64,000 nt of DNA, taken from positions 1 to 64,000 of the forward strand of contig CAURVQ010000004.1 of NCBI GenBank assembly GCA_963528625.1, given 5' to 3'. The position numbers were made by a program, and so were the translations under genes. Below are positions 25,691 through 34,491 of this stretch, piece after piece. The notes beneath the pieces were generated by a model. It was not told where the DNA came from and did no database searches. It saw only the letters and a program-made list of their open reading frames with translations. This DNA is from CALHVR01 sp963528625. GTDB lineage: Bacteria > Fusobacteriota > Fusobacteriia > Fusobacteriales > Leptotrichiaceae. Position 1 is the first letter of the stretch. Each line of letters begins with the position of its first letter.

Positions 25691-26446
25691 TTATTTTAAA
25701 AACTCAAATAATAAAATTTTACTTTTTGATATTTCCCTATTTTCATAATATTTTTCATCTTTAAAATTTAATTTACTTGTATTCATTACATCGTATTTTT
25801 CTACTATTTCATCATACATATTATTATATATTTTTACATATAATTTATCAACTTTATTTTCTATAAAATTTTGTATTTCACTTTTAGAATTATAATCTAA
25901 ATAAATATTTTCAGATTTTACAAAATAATTTATTATATTTTTCACAATTTCTTTAATAATTTCACAATTTTTATTAAAACTTTTACCGTTCAATTCATAT
26001 ACCTTTTCAATCACTTTTTCTGTAAAATATGTTTTTACTAATTTATTACAATCTTGGGAAATTAACGATATATTATATAAAATTCTAAAAAATTCATGTC
26101 TATCTCTTAATAACAATTCATTTCCTAATTTCACACTATGTACTTTATCTTGATTAATTAAAGCTCGTCTAAAACTTTCTATCAATTTACTTTTTTCAAA
26201 TTTAGACATTCTATCTAGTTTTTTATCTTTTTCAACATAAGTTTTTTCAAATTCGCTAGTCAATATTTTTAATATATTCTCATCTTTTTTTTCAAAATAT
26301 AAATTTGCTAATTCTATTATAAAACTTGGATCTCTCTTTTCAATTTCATAATCTTTATTTATTAAAAAATATTTTCTTTTTTCAAATTTATTTTTATATT
26401 TTTTAATAAATTCTACTATATTATTGATATTTTCAACTTTTTCCAA
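25691..26446 (-). CDS. Hypothetical protein, helical
   Basis: A 251-residue protein that I do not recognise. It is highly charged and Lys/Glu/Asn-rich, predicted mostly alpha-helical, with no signal peptide, membrane segment or metal-binding motif. It has a good ribosome-binding site (AGGGAGG just upstream) and lies between serS and whiA on the same strand with short gaps. Base usage is like its neighbours, so it is probably native. Weak helical-repeat character (residues 45-150) might reflect a scaffolding or regulatory role, but no function can be assigned. Confidence 0.75.
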   Translation of the reverse strand: MEKVENINNIVEFIKKYKNKFEKRKYFLINKDYEIEKRDPSFIIELANLYFEKKDENILKILTSEFEKTYVEKDKKLDRMSKFEKSKLIESFRRALINQDKVHSVKLGNELLLRDRHEFFRILYNISLISQDCNKLVKTYFTEKVIEKVYELNGKSFNKNCEIIKEIVKNIINYFVKSENIYLDYNSKSEIQNFIENKVDKLYVKIYNNMYDEIVEKYDVMNTSKLNFKDEKYYENREISKSKILLFEFLK

Positions 26447-26533
26447 TACATTCCCTCCTTTTCATTCTTTAATTTATTATATTTTACTCTAATTTTTAAA
26501 TAATTTCAAATTTCATTTTTAATACTAATATTT

Positions 26534-27436
26534 TTATTCATTTTCTATTAACGAATTATATAATTCTTCTAGCCGTCTAAATCTATTTCTTATCCCTGAT
26601 TTTGATACATTTAAAATGTCAGCTAATTCTTGTAGTGAAGCTTCATCATTTTCCAGCCTTGCCTCTGCTGTTTCTCTCAATACATCACTCAACTTTGATA
26701 ATCCTATTTTTTTATCAATCTCCTGAATCATATTTATATGTCGCTCCGAAGTTGTAAATTTTTTTGCTTCATTTGCTATTTCCCAATTCATCGTCCTATT
26801 AATTTTATTTCGTATTTCTTTATTTATCGTAACTTCCTCAAATTTAAAAAAAGAATTTACAGCTCCTATCATAAAAACAATATCAAGTATATCTTCTGAA
26901 TTTCTCAAATATACCAATTTTTTATCTTTTTTTTCTGTTAAAAACACTTTTTTATTTTGTTTCAAAAAAATATTATATAAAAATTGAGCTGATTCTTCCG
27001 TATCAATAAAAAAATCTAATGCATACCCTTTTTCCGGTGTTTTTATGTAACCTGCATTTAAAAAAAATCCTCGAACAATCGCTGATATTTCTTCATCTTT
27101 TATTTCTTTTAACTTTTTATATTTTTTTATTTCATTTAATAAATTTTTATATTCTTTTTTTTCACTTTCTTTAGGTATTAAAATTACTTCGTATATTTTA
27201 TTAAGATTTAATTTATTGCTTTTCAAATATTTTAATTGTATTTGAATATTTGTTATTTTTTTCAAATTAAAATAAACTCTTTTAGCCAAAATAATATTTT
27301 CTGTACTTAAATGTATTTTATTTTTTTTCAATATATCTTTAGTGCTAAATATCCCGAACAATTCAGCCATTATTAAATTTTTATCATTATTTTCAACACT
27401 CAAAATTTCTCTTTTTAAATTAGCTGAATACGACAT
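26534..27436 (-). CDS. whiA: WhiA-family DNA-binding protein
   Basis: WhiA combines a degenerate LAGLIDADG homing-endonuclease fold with a C-terminal helix-turn-helix and affects division and chromosome segregation in Gram-positives. The 300-residue protein starts MSYSANLKREILSVE, has the central IVRGFFLNAGYI region typical of the family, and ends with the HTH stretch LQELADILNVSKSGIRNRFRR. It is not next to rapZ/yvcK as it is in Firmicutes. Its presence in a genome that also encodes outer-membrane proteins is one of the traits pointing to Fusobacteriota. Confidence 0.93.
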   Translation of the reverse strand: MSYSANLKREILSVENNDKNLIMAELFGIFSTKDILKKNKIHLSTENIILAKRVYFNLKKITNIQIQLKYLKSNKLNLNKIYEVILIPKESEKKEYKNLLNEIKKYKKLKEIKDEEISAIVRGFFLNAGYIKTPEKGYALDFFIDTEESAQFLYNIFLKQNKKVFLTEKKDKKLVYLRNSEDILDIVFMIGAVNSFFKFEEVTINKEIRNKINRTMNWEIANEAKKFTTSERHINMIQEIDKKIGLSKLSDVLRETAEARLENDEASLQELADILNVSKSGIRNRFRRLEELYNSLIENE

Positions 27437-27568
27437 TTTTTTCTCCTATTTTTTTATTTTTTTCTATTATATCAAATTATTTTAAGAAAATAAACTTACT
27501 TTACAACTATTTTCTAATTATTTCCTTTATTACGCAATATTTTTAAATCTAATTACAAAAATAGATTT

Positions 27569-27778
27569 CTATTTTAATTCATCTCTTCCACCTTCAAAAA
27601 ATGGATTACATCTCAATATTCTTAAAAAACCTTTCCATCCACCTTTAAAAATACCATATTTTTTTATAGCTTGTTTTGTATATTCAGAACAAGTTGGAGT
27701 ATAACGACACATTTTAGGTAAATATTTTCTTGATATTTTTTGATAAATCTCAATTATAAATATAGCAATTTTTTTCAT
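27569..27778 (-). CDS. yidD: Membrane protein insertion efficiency factor YidD
   Basis: YidD is a small membrane-associated protein that assists YidC-dependent insertion. The 69 residues contain the full signature: an amphipathic N-terminus (IFIIEIYQKISRKY), CRYTPTCSEY and RILRCNPFFEGGRDE. It is usually between rnpA and yidC; here those genes are absent and it follows a 50-residue membrane protein gene. The ATG has no visible Shine-Dalgarno sequence, only an A-rich stretch, so it may depend on translation of the upstream gene. Confidence 0.94.
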   Translation of the reverse strand: MKKIAIFIIEIYQKISRKYLPKMCRYTPTCSEYTKQAIKKYGIFKGGWKGFLRILRCNPFFEGGRDELK

Positions 27779-27812
27779 ATTTTTTTAAATAAGCATATTC
27801 AAAATATTATTT

Positions 27813-27965
27813 TTAATCATATACTTTTAAAATAATACTCAAACTAACTAATAATAAAATTACAGAAATTATCAAACAACCACAACCACTCAAACAAAAA
27901 AATAATTTCCTACCATATATAACTAATATGATAAATCCTATTATTAAAATTATTGATATGCTCAT
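27813..27965 (-). CDS. Small membrane protein with Cys cluster, 50 residues
   Basis: A short frame starting MSISIILIIGF with AAGGGAG 4 nt before its ATG. It encodes two hydrophobic helices (about 3-16 and 30-46) joined by a loop KLFFCLSGCGCL that contains three cysteines. It ends in KVYD. It lies between yaaA and yidD on the same strand and ends 34 nt before the yidD start. The good ribosome site, length and clean membrane pattern support a real gene, but I recognise no family. Membership in a yidD operon would suggest a membrane-assembly link; that is inference. Confidence 0.6.
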   Translation of the reverse strand: MSISIILIIGFIILVIYGRKLFFCLSGCGCLIISVILLLVSLSIILKVYD

Positions 27966-28025
27966 TTTTCTCCCTTCTTCTTTTTTTCATTTTTACTTTA
28001 ATATTATACCACAAATAAAAATATT

Positions 28026-28748
28026 TTACTCTTTCTTTACGTAAACATATTTTCTAGCTTTTGATTTTTTCTCATCATACTTATAACCATTTAAAGTTAT
28101 ATTTTTTAATTTTTCAACATCAGTAATTCTATTTTTTATAATATAATTTACAGTAAATCCTCTCATTTTTTTAGAATTTGTACTTATCTGTTTCAATTTA
28201 TTATCTTTCTCATCAAAAAATTCAAAATCATAAATATTATCTAATTTTAAAATTTTGGAATACTCTTTAGATGAAAGATTAATTATTACATCTTCATTTT
28301 CAAAATATTTATTTACTTTTTCACGCCAAACTTCATACAAAGAATTACTTTCAAATATAGAATTTACCATATCAAGACGATATTCTTTTATTTCTGAAAA
28401 TGGTGTTAAAATTCCATATAACGCACTTAAAATTACAAGGTGATTTTCTGCAAACTCCAAATCCTCATCATTAAAACTATTCGCATCTATTGATTTAAAA
28501 GCAATTCCTGTGTAACTTGCCAACGCATGTCCTTTAATTTCATTATCATAATTTTTATAAAATTCCAATATTTTTTCTGCTAATTCTTTTTTCAACTTAA
28601 ACTTTTTTTCAATTTCTTCTATTGAAAATTCAACTATTTTTTCTACAATTTTATTTGTTATTTCTTGAAATTTATTTTTTTTAATTTTCTCTATTTCACA
28701 AAAAGTTTTTATTTTTTTTGTTTTACTCGGTGCTATAATTATTTTCAT
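28026..28748 (-). CDS. yaaA: Peroxide stress protein YaaA family
   Basis: A 240-residue member of the YaaA/UPF0246 family, which in E. coli limits damage from intracellular iron under peroxide stress and binds DNA. Visible family traits are the N-terminal MKIIIAPSKTK, the central GIAFKSIDANSF (matching the usual YTGLxA-type region) and LVILSALYGILTPFSEIKEYRLDM. It also ends in a basic, Tyr-rich tail. It stands first in a run with the 50-residue membrane protein and yidD. The exact biochemical activity is unknown for the family outside E. coli. Confidence 0.9.
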   Translation of the reverse strand: MKIIIAPSKTKKIKTFCEIEKIKKNKFQEITNKIVEKIVEFSIEEIEKKFKLKKELAEKILEFYKNYDNEIKGHALASYTGIAFKSIDANSFNDEDLEFAENHLVILSALYGILTPFSEIKEYRLDMVNSIFESNSLYEVWREKVNKYFENEDVIINLSSKEYSKILKLDNIYDFEFFDEKDNKLKQISTNSKKMRGFTVNYIIKNRITDVEKLKNITLNGYKYDEKKSKARKYVYVKKE

Positions 28749-28842
28749 TTTTCTCCTTTTTTAAATAATATTTTACATTATAATCTATATTAAAAAATGC
28801 GTCAATATACTTTTATTCCAATAATTTTTTTGTAACAAAAAA

Positions 28843-28883
28843 ACAGTTTACTTTAAATATAGTACCCTATATTTTTTCAACTG
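28843..28883 (-). terminator. Terminator after the MliC-like lipoprotein gene
   Basis: A two-part hairpin on the minus strand: AATATAG with CTATATT around a 4-nt loop, enclosed by CAGTT and AACTG, then a run of seven T. It lies about 24 nt after the stop. Confidence 0.7.
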
Positions 28884-28906
28884 CTTTTCTTGAATTTAAT
28901 TACTTA

Positions 28907-29236
28907 TTATTTTACTATTCTACAGCTTATATCTCCACCACCAAAGTTTACGATTGCTTCTCCTGCTTTTGAATGGAATGATGTTGTGCTACTTCCGTTC
29001 ATTCCTTCATAATAAGCTCCACTTGCTGCAGATGTTCTTGACATATTAAATTCATATCCACCTGTCATTACTTTAACTGTTCCTTTTTCTGGCATATAAT
29101 CTGCTCTTATATTTATCCCGTTCTCACAAGTATAATTTTCCGAAACAGTTCCTGACATTTTAGTCCCCATTGTTGAACAACTTACGAATGCTAAAGCTCC
29201 TACTAACATTCCTAATACTTTTTTGTTGATTTTCAT
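28907..29236 (-). CDS. MliC-like lysozyme-inhibitor lipoprotein
   Basis: A 109-residue secreted lipoprotein with a lipobox (LAFVSCS, Cys at residue 20). The mature part has the MliC pattern: YTCENGINIRADY, a glycine-rich strand, SAASGAYYEG and FHSKAGEAIVNF, ending with CRIV. The two Cys of YTC and SCR probably form the family disulfide. MliC proteins block C-type lysozyme at its active site from the outer membrane or periplasm. The usual Ser and Lys loop residues (SG..Y and K-x-G-E-A) are recognisable. It is monocistronic. Family assignment is fairly safe; inhibition by this copy is inference. Confidence 0.8.
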   Translation of the reverse strand: MKINKKVLGMLVGALAFVSCSTMGTKMSGTVSENYTCENGINIRADYMPEKGTVKVMTGGYEFNMSRTSAASGAYYEGMNGSSTTSFHSKAGEAIVNFGGGDISCRIVK

Positions 29237-29364
29237 CTAAATCCACTCCTATAAATAATTTTTTGTTAATTGAAGAATACAAAAATATTTTTTACTCTTC
29301 TCTTTAACAGATGTAATTTACACTCTTTACATTAAAGAAAAATGAGAGAAATTATTTTTTATTT

Positions 29365-30117
29365 TTATACTATAATTATATCTATCAAACCATTGCTTTC
29401 AGCAATCTTTTTTAAATTTTCCATATATTCCTGACTAGGTGTATATGCTTGTAATATTTCTTTTCTTACTCCATATTGTCTATATTTTATTAATTTATAT
29501 TTTATATTTTTATTAAATTTGGCAATTAATTTACTTATATCATCAACCATTTTTTCATTATTCAATATTTCAGGAACAATTACAGTTCTAACTTCATAAA
29601 TTTTATCTATTTGTACTAAATATTCAAAATTTCTTAAAACTAATTCATTGGAAATTCCTGTCATTAATTCATGATCTTCTTTTGTATATGCCTTAATGTC
29701 TAGCATCATTTTATCCATAACTTGTAATAACTCTTTTTTATCTTCTGTCCACATTGGAATTAAACCATTACTATCTACAAAACATGTCATGTGTGGCCAT
29801 TTTGCTTTCACAGCTTTAAATATTTCTGTCAAAAATTTCCATTGTAAAGTACATTCACCACCAGAAACCGTTATTCCTTGAATAAATGTAGCAACTTTAT
29901 CTATTTCATTAATTACATCTTCAACTGTCATAACTAATAAACTTTCGTTATATATTTTCTTATATTCATCTACATTATGTAAATCATAAATTGGTATAGT
30001 TTCAGGATTATGACAATATAGACAATCAAATTTACAGCCTTGAAAAAATATTGACAGTCTGTTACCCGGACCGTCAACATTACTAAAAGGAATTATTTTA
30101 TTTATAATACCTTTCAT
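29365..30117 (-). CDS. yjjW: Radical SAM activase of glycyl-radical enzyme (YjjW/PflA-like)
   Basis: This 250-residue radical SAM protein should install the glycyl radical on the enzyme encoded just upstream. It has the cluster motif CKFDCLYC (residues 28-35), the glycine-rich SAM motif VSGGECTLQ and the DIK-type MMLDIKAY. No extra ferredoxin-type Cys insertion is seen, so it is closer in layout to PflA. Its ATG overlaps the stop codon of the enzyme gene (TAATG), a typical activase-enzyme arrangement. The pairing with YjjI is the basis for the name; pyruvate formate-lyase is excluded by the partner's sequence. Confidence 0.87.
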   Translation of the reverse strand: MKGIINKIIPFSNVDGPGNRLSIFFQGCKFDCLYCHNPETIPIYDLHNVDEYKKIYNESLLVMTVEDVINEIDKVATFIQGITVSGGECTLQWKFLTEIFKAVKAKWPHMTCFVDSNGLIPMWTEDKKELLQVMDKMMLDIKAYTKEDHELMTGISNELVLRNFEYLVQIDKIYEVRTVIVPEILNNEKMVDDISKLIAKFNKNIKYKLIKYRQYGVRKEILQAYTPSQEYMENLKKIAESNGLIDIIIV

Positions 30118-31634
30118 TATTCATTTCCTCTTACTTTTCTTTCTAATATTTTAGAATTTTCTCTTGCTCCTAACCCAAATACTACTGTTTGTTGAATAAC
30201 TTGCTCATTTCTAAATAATTTTTCCATTTCTGATTTTTTCACTAAATATCCTGTTATTCTAATTACATCAGCATCTGTTGAATATACTGAGAAATATCTC
30301 ATTCCTTCTTTAAATGCTCCTTTTATAATATCTAAAATTGAAGCTGGATTTTTTGAAGCCATTTCATCAAATGGGAATATATCTCCAATTCCTGATTTGA
30401 AATATGGATGGAATCTTGCTGTTTGTTTAATATGATCTGGCAAGCAAGGTTCATCTCCTATTGGTATTCTACATCCTGGACTTATACCTGCATCTGTATC
30501 AATTCCTACTTGAGCGTGTAGCACATAATGATCGTCTGTTATTTCACAATATTTTGTTTTATAACTATGAACTAAATCTTGTAAAGTTTTTATAATTTTT
30601 TCTCCTAAATCATCTGCATATTTATCCCAACCAAATTTACCTTCTTTTGAATCTGAATCTGCTTTACCTACTAATTTATTTACACATTCTGCAAGTCCTA
30701 CAACTCCAAACATTCCACTAAATCTATCTCTATGAATTAATCCTTCTTTTGCTAAGAAACTTGAATCAAAGAATCCACTTTCTTCCACTAAAAATGCTAC
30801 TCTTTTATCCATATAACTTGTCATTCTTTTTACTGCTTCAGGTAATGCATATTCAAAGAATTCTTTTTCATCTTTAGCAATTAAAGCTAATTTTGCTAAA
30901 TTTAACCTAGTTAAAGTATAAGCTCCTCCTCCAATACTTAATCCATTATAACAACTTGCTATTGCATAGTCTTTATTGTTGAAATCTTTTTGGAACATTT
31001 GATAATTTGAGAAACTAGGTTTTGCTACTTTCAAACTCGTTTCAATACATTGTATTGCAAAATCATCAGGTGTAATTTCTTCGTCGTATTTCAATGTCAA
31101 ATTTGGAGTCATTGTATCTAACTCAACTGTTGCTTTTAGTATCAATTCTCCTGCTTTTGTTTTTTTAGGCCCTAAATTTGCGTGACAGAAAGAATCTGTT
31201 ATTATTCTATCTATTTGTAATAAGAATAGTTTTATAGCTTTATACGCTTCTTCCTCTGAAACTTTTTCAACATAAGGCTCTAATAAATAATCAATATTCC
31301 CAATATAAACTGGATATGAAGTTATTGATGGTACATGGTTATACAAAATTAATAAATTTGTTGTAGCTTCCCATATATCATTTGCTGGCTTTAACTCTAG
31401 AAATTTACTTCCTTGTTTCATAAATTTTTCATAATCTGGAGTTATGTATCTTGCTCTATAAGGTGCATTCCCTTCAAACAAGTCACAAATTATCCCATTA
31501 TCTCTAAATTCTTGTATTTCAGGTGTTATTCCTAAAACATCTAATGTTGATTCAGCAGCTCCAGCTAACTGTCTTAATTTTTGATCATAAGTCAAAACAT
31601 TATTTTTTATGATCGATAAAATTTGGTTTGACAT
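30117..31634 (-). CDS. yjjI: YjjI-family glycyl-radical enzyme
   Basis: A 505-residue glycyl-radical enzyme of the YjjI (DUF3029) family, whose substrate is still unclear. The radical site is the Gly in DVIRITGYLVKK, about 44 residues from the C-terminus. A candidate catalytic Cys lies in IASCYNGLSIGGG. The length is much shorter than PFL or diol dehydratases and fits YjjI. The ATG at 31634 (MSNQILSI) is chosen because GGAGG is 6 nt upstream; the ATG at 31646 is part of that site. It is oxygen-sensitive by chemistry, consistent with an anaerobic lifestyle. Confidence 0.9.
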   Translation of the reverse strand: MSNQILSIIKNNVLTYDQKLRQLAGAAESTLDVLGITPEIQEFRDNGIICDLFEGNAPYRARYITPDYEKFMKQGSKFLELKPANDIWEATTNLLILYNHVPSITSYPVYIGNIDYLLEPYVEKVSEEEAYKAIKLFLLQIDRIITDSFCHANLGPKKTKAGELILKATVELDTMTPNLTLKYDEEITPDDFAIQCIETSLKVAKPSFSNYQMFQKDFNNKDYAIASCYNGLSIGGGAYTLTRLNLAKLALIAKDEKEFFEYALPEAVKRMTSYMDKRVAFLVEESGFFDSSFLAKEGLIHRDRFSGMFGVVGLAECVNKLVGKADSDSKEGKFGWDKYADDLGEKIIKTLQDLVHSYKTKYCEITDDHYVLHAQVGIDTDAGISPGCRIPIGDEPCLPDHIKQTARFHPYFKSGIGDIFPFDEMASKNPASILDIIKGAFKEGMRYFSVYSTDADVIRITGYLVKKSEMEKLFRNEQVIQQTVVFGLGARENSKILERKVRGNE

Positions 31635-31806
31635 AAATACCTCCATTTTTATTCTAAAAATACAAATAAAAAGCTAATATCAACTTTTTTTATATTTTAT
31701 ATCAATTATAATTTTCTATTATTTCATTATAAATCTACCACATTTTTTTCAAATATGCAAATTATTTAAGTGTATTTACAAAAACATTTTCTCTCTTTAT
31801 TTTTGT

Positions 31807-32505
31807 TTATTTTTTCTTTTTGGCTTTTCTAAATTTCCATGGTTCTACATAACCTTTTTTAGAAAACAATCCCAACTTATTTTTCATAGCATTTTCTTGT
31901 AATAATCGTGATCTTTCGTTATTTTTATCATATTGTTCATAATACCAAACATAGCCATCTCTTAATAATTCTTCATTTATATTTCGTCCATCAACATATA
32001 ATATTCCAACACTTCTCCCATATCTATCTTTAGACTTTATATCAATTTCTATCGTTTTATTAGACACATAATTCATTAATGCTTTTTTACTTTCATATCC
32101 AAAATCTTGATCTTTTTCCGGAGCATCAATACCGTAAAGTCTAACTTTTATTAAATCTCCATCCAAAACATTATTTTTTAATTTTTTTACTGAAATAGTA
32201 TCTCCATCACTAACTTTTATAACTTTATACTTTATTTTTTCATTTGATTTATTTATCTCTATTTCATTTTCATCATTTTCATTTTTTTCAAATGAAATTT
32301 TATTTGTATTTTCTATTTTTTCTTTAATTGTATCATTTAAAACATTTATATATTTAGTATCAACTTTAAATACTTTCCCTAAAACTTTTACATTTAACCC
32401 TAAAGTTAGTCCTACAACAATTCCAACTATAGGCAAAATAATTTTAAAAATTCTCTTAGATAACCTTTTTGATTTATTACTTCTTTTTTTTCTTTTCTTT
32501 GCCAT
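31807..32505 (-). CDS. Thermonuclease-family nuclease, membrane-anchored
   Basis: A 232-residue protein with a very basic N-terminus (MAKKRKKRSNKSKR), one membrane helix at about 21-43, a linker rich in Glu/Asn, and a staphylococcal-nuclease (SNase) domain from about 95. Catalytic positions are visible: VSDGDTI, then KVRLYGIDAPEK (Arg and Glu) and KDRYGRSVG (second Arg). It should cut single- and double-stranded nucleic acids outside the cytoplasmic membrane with Ca2+. It starts 12 nt after the alr stop and is probably co-transcribed with it. DNA scavenging or uptake is possible but not shown. Confidence 0.88.
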   Translation of the reverse strand: MAKKRKKRSNKSKRLSKRIFKIILPIVGIVVGLTLGLNVKVLGKVFKVDTKYINVLNDTIKEKIENTNKISFEKNENDENEIEINKSNEKIKYKVIKVSDGDTISVKKLKNNVLDGDLIKVRLYGIDAPEKDQDFGYESKKALMNYVSNKTIEIDIKSKDRYGRSVGILYVDGRNINEELLRDGYVWYYEQYDKNNERSRLLQENAMKNKLGLFSKKGYVEPWKFRKAKKKK

Positions 32506-32517
32506 ACTTTTTCCTCA

Positions 32518-33648
32518 CTACACTATTATTCTTTCAATATCTTTATTAAATTTTGTTAAAATATCGTCTTGAATTGTATTTGCCCATCGTGCCATCTGTT
32601 GAAGTGTTATTTCATAATCTTTATCTTTTCCTAAAATAGTTACTCTATCGTCTACTTTTACATTATTTATATCTGTAATATCAACAATTATCATATCCAT
32701 ACAAACTTCTCCAAGAATTTTAGCCTTTTTACCATTAATAAGTATAAATGCATCACTATTTTCTATTTGTTTTTGTAATCCATGTGCATATCCTACTGGA
32801 ATTATAGCTACTTTAGTATCTCTTTTTACTATTCCTTTATTCCCATATGATACTTGTTCTCCATTTTTAACCTCTCTTATACAAATCACTTTTGAAATTA
32901 AGCTCACAGTTTGAGATAATCCAATATTTTCTAATAACGGCTCCATTCCATAAAGTGCCATCCCTATTCTTGCGAAATCATAATTATACTTTTTATCGTA
33001 TTTAAACAATAACGGACTTGCTTGTAAATGTCTAAATTTATATTTTATACCATTTTCAGTTAATTTTTTTAATATCTTTTCATATAATTCTACTTGTTTT
33101 GTTACATCTTTTTCATTTTCAATATGAGCAATATGCGAATAAACACTCTTTATTTCAAATGTTATATCATCTTTTTGTAGTTTTTCTAATTTTTTTGATA
33201 AAATTGTTATTTCTTCAAAATCAAATCCTAACCTATTCATTCCTGTATTAAATTTCAAATGAAATTTAATTTTTTTCTTTAAATCAAGTTGTTTTAATTT
33301 TTCAATATATTTATCTAATTGTGCTATACTAAACAAAGTAATTTCTATCTCATTATTTACTGCTTTTTCTAAATCATTTACTTCAATATAATTTAAGCAC
33401 ATTATATTTAACATATTCTCATTTCCCTTTTGATTTAAAAGAAATATCTTTTGTAACAAAAGTGCCTCTTCAATGTATGCCACTGCAAAGTTATTACATT
33501 TTTCTTTTATCAAAATCGGTAAAATGTTTGCAATTCCAAGACCATAAGCATCATCTTTTAACACCCAAATAATATTTTCATTTATTTTTTTTATTCTCTT
33601 AAAATTTTCCAATATCTTTTCTTTATTTATTTCTAATTTTATTAACAT
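32518..33648 (-). CDS. alr: Alanine racemase
   Basis: Alr interconverts L- and D-alanine with PLP, giving D-Ala for peptidoglycan. The 376-residue protein has the PLP lysine in VLKDDAYGLG (normally VKADAYG; Ala is replaced by Asp here), the RIGMALYG stretch and the second catalytic Tyr in QVSYGNKGIV. GEVCMDMIIVDIT is also typical. AAGGT lies 7 nt before the ATG. It is followed by the SNase-family gene after 12 nt. The small deviations make it a diverged but apparently active member. Confidence 0.92.
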   Translation of the reverse strand: MLIKLEINKEKILENFKRIKKINENIIWVLKDDAYGLGIANILPILIKEKCNNFAVAYIEEALLLQKIFLLNQKGNENMLNIMCLNYIEVNDLEKAVNNEIEITLFSIAQLDKYIEKLKQLDLKKKIKFHLKFNTGMNRLGFDFEEITILSKKLEKLQKDDITFEIKSVYSHIAHIENEKDVTKQVELYEKILKKLTENGIKYKFRHLQASPLLFKYDKKYNYDFARIGMALYGMEPLLENIGLSQTVSLISKVICIREVKNGEQVSYGNKGIVKRDTKVAIIPVGYAHGLQKQIENSDAFILINGKKAKILGEVCMDMIIVDITDINNVKVDDRVTILGKDKDYEITLQQMARWANTIQDDILTKFNKDIERIIV

Positions 33649-33692
33649 TTTTTTACCTTTTATTTTATTAATTAAGTAAGCAAAATTTATTT

Positions 33693-34451
33693 TTAATCTT
33701 TTTTATTCATATACCATAACGATAAAGCTATTACAATTCCACCTCCAACAAAGTTCCCTATTGTTGCAAATGTAAAATTATGAATTATTCCAGCGATTGT
33801 TGTATGAGTATGCCCCATCATTAAAGATAATGGCAAGTAAAGCATATTTGCTACAACGTGATCATACCCTAAAACTATAAATAACATTATTGGGAACCAA
33901 ATTCCAAAAATTTTAGAAATCCCATCTTTTGCCATATATCCTAAAAGACTTGCTCCTGATACTAAAACATTACATAAAATTCCTTTTAAAAATATATCAT
34001 ATCCGCTTGCTTCTATTTTATGATGAGCTACTGCTTCTAATAATTCTTGACCACTTTGTCCTAAAGTTCCAGTTTTAAATGTTATATACGCTACAAAAAT
34101 TGATCCTATCAAATTAAATATCCAAACAATTACCAAAACTCTTAACATATTAAATATTGAATATTTTTTTTCAACTAATCCTACTGTCATCATACAGTTA
34201 CTTGTAAATAATTCAAGATGTAATAATACTATTGAAATTAATCCCACTGGAAAAACTGAAGCCCCAATAAATTTTGCTACTCCTGCATTCAATTTATATA
34301 AGTCAGCTGAAACTAATATATTTCCAACTGATCCAAACGCTATAAACATTCCTGCTAAAATTGCTGCAAGTGCTAATTTCCCAAATGGTTTTACAATCCT
34401 TTTTTCTCCTGCATGCGATACATAATCCACTAATTCTCCTAATGTTTTCAT
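33693..34451 (-). CDS. Formate/nitrite transporter (FNT) family channel
   Basis: A pentameric FNT channel for small monovalent anions, 252 residues with six membrane segments. The N-terminus (MKTLGELVDYVSHAGEKRIV) matches the family's entrance helix. The broken helices with NCMMTVG-type residues (LFTSNCMMTV) and the second HVVANMLYLPLSLMMG, with the central His, are present. It could carry formate, nitrite, lactate or hydrosulfide; an anaerobic host with glycyl-radical chemistry makes formate plausible. The only good ribosome site is 28 nt before the ATG with a hairpin between, so translation may need that fold. Confidence 0.88.
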   Translation of the reverse strand: MKTLGELVDYVSHAGEKRIVKPFGKLALAAILAGMFIAFGSVGNILVSADLYKLNAGVAKFIGASVFPVGLISIVLLHLELFTSNCMMTVGLVEKKYSIFNMLRVLVIVWIFNLIGSIFVAYITFKTGTLGQSGQELLEAVAHHKIEASGYDIFLKGILCNVLVSGASLLGYMAKDGISKIFGIWFPIMLFIVLGYDHVVANMLYLPLSLMMGHTHTTIAGIIHNFTFATIGNFVGGGIVIALSLWYMNKKD

Positions 34452-34461
34452 AACTTTAAGC

Positions 34462-34486
34462 GTATAGATATTCTATACTCTCCTTT
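34462..34486 (-). promoter_or_regulatory. Hairpin between Shine-Dalgarno and FNT start codon
   Basis: AAAGGAGA (34486-34479) is the only strong ribosome-binding site for the FNT gene but lies 28 nt from the ATG at 34451. Immediately after it, GTATAGA and TCTATAC (34478-34462) form a 7-bp hairpin with a 3-nt loop. Folding would shorten the effective spacing to about 11 nt. No in-frame alternative start exists close to the site. Confidence 0.6.
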
Positions 34487-34491
34487 CATTC

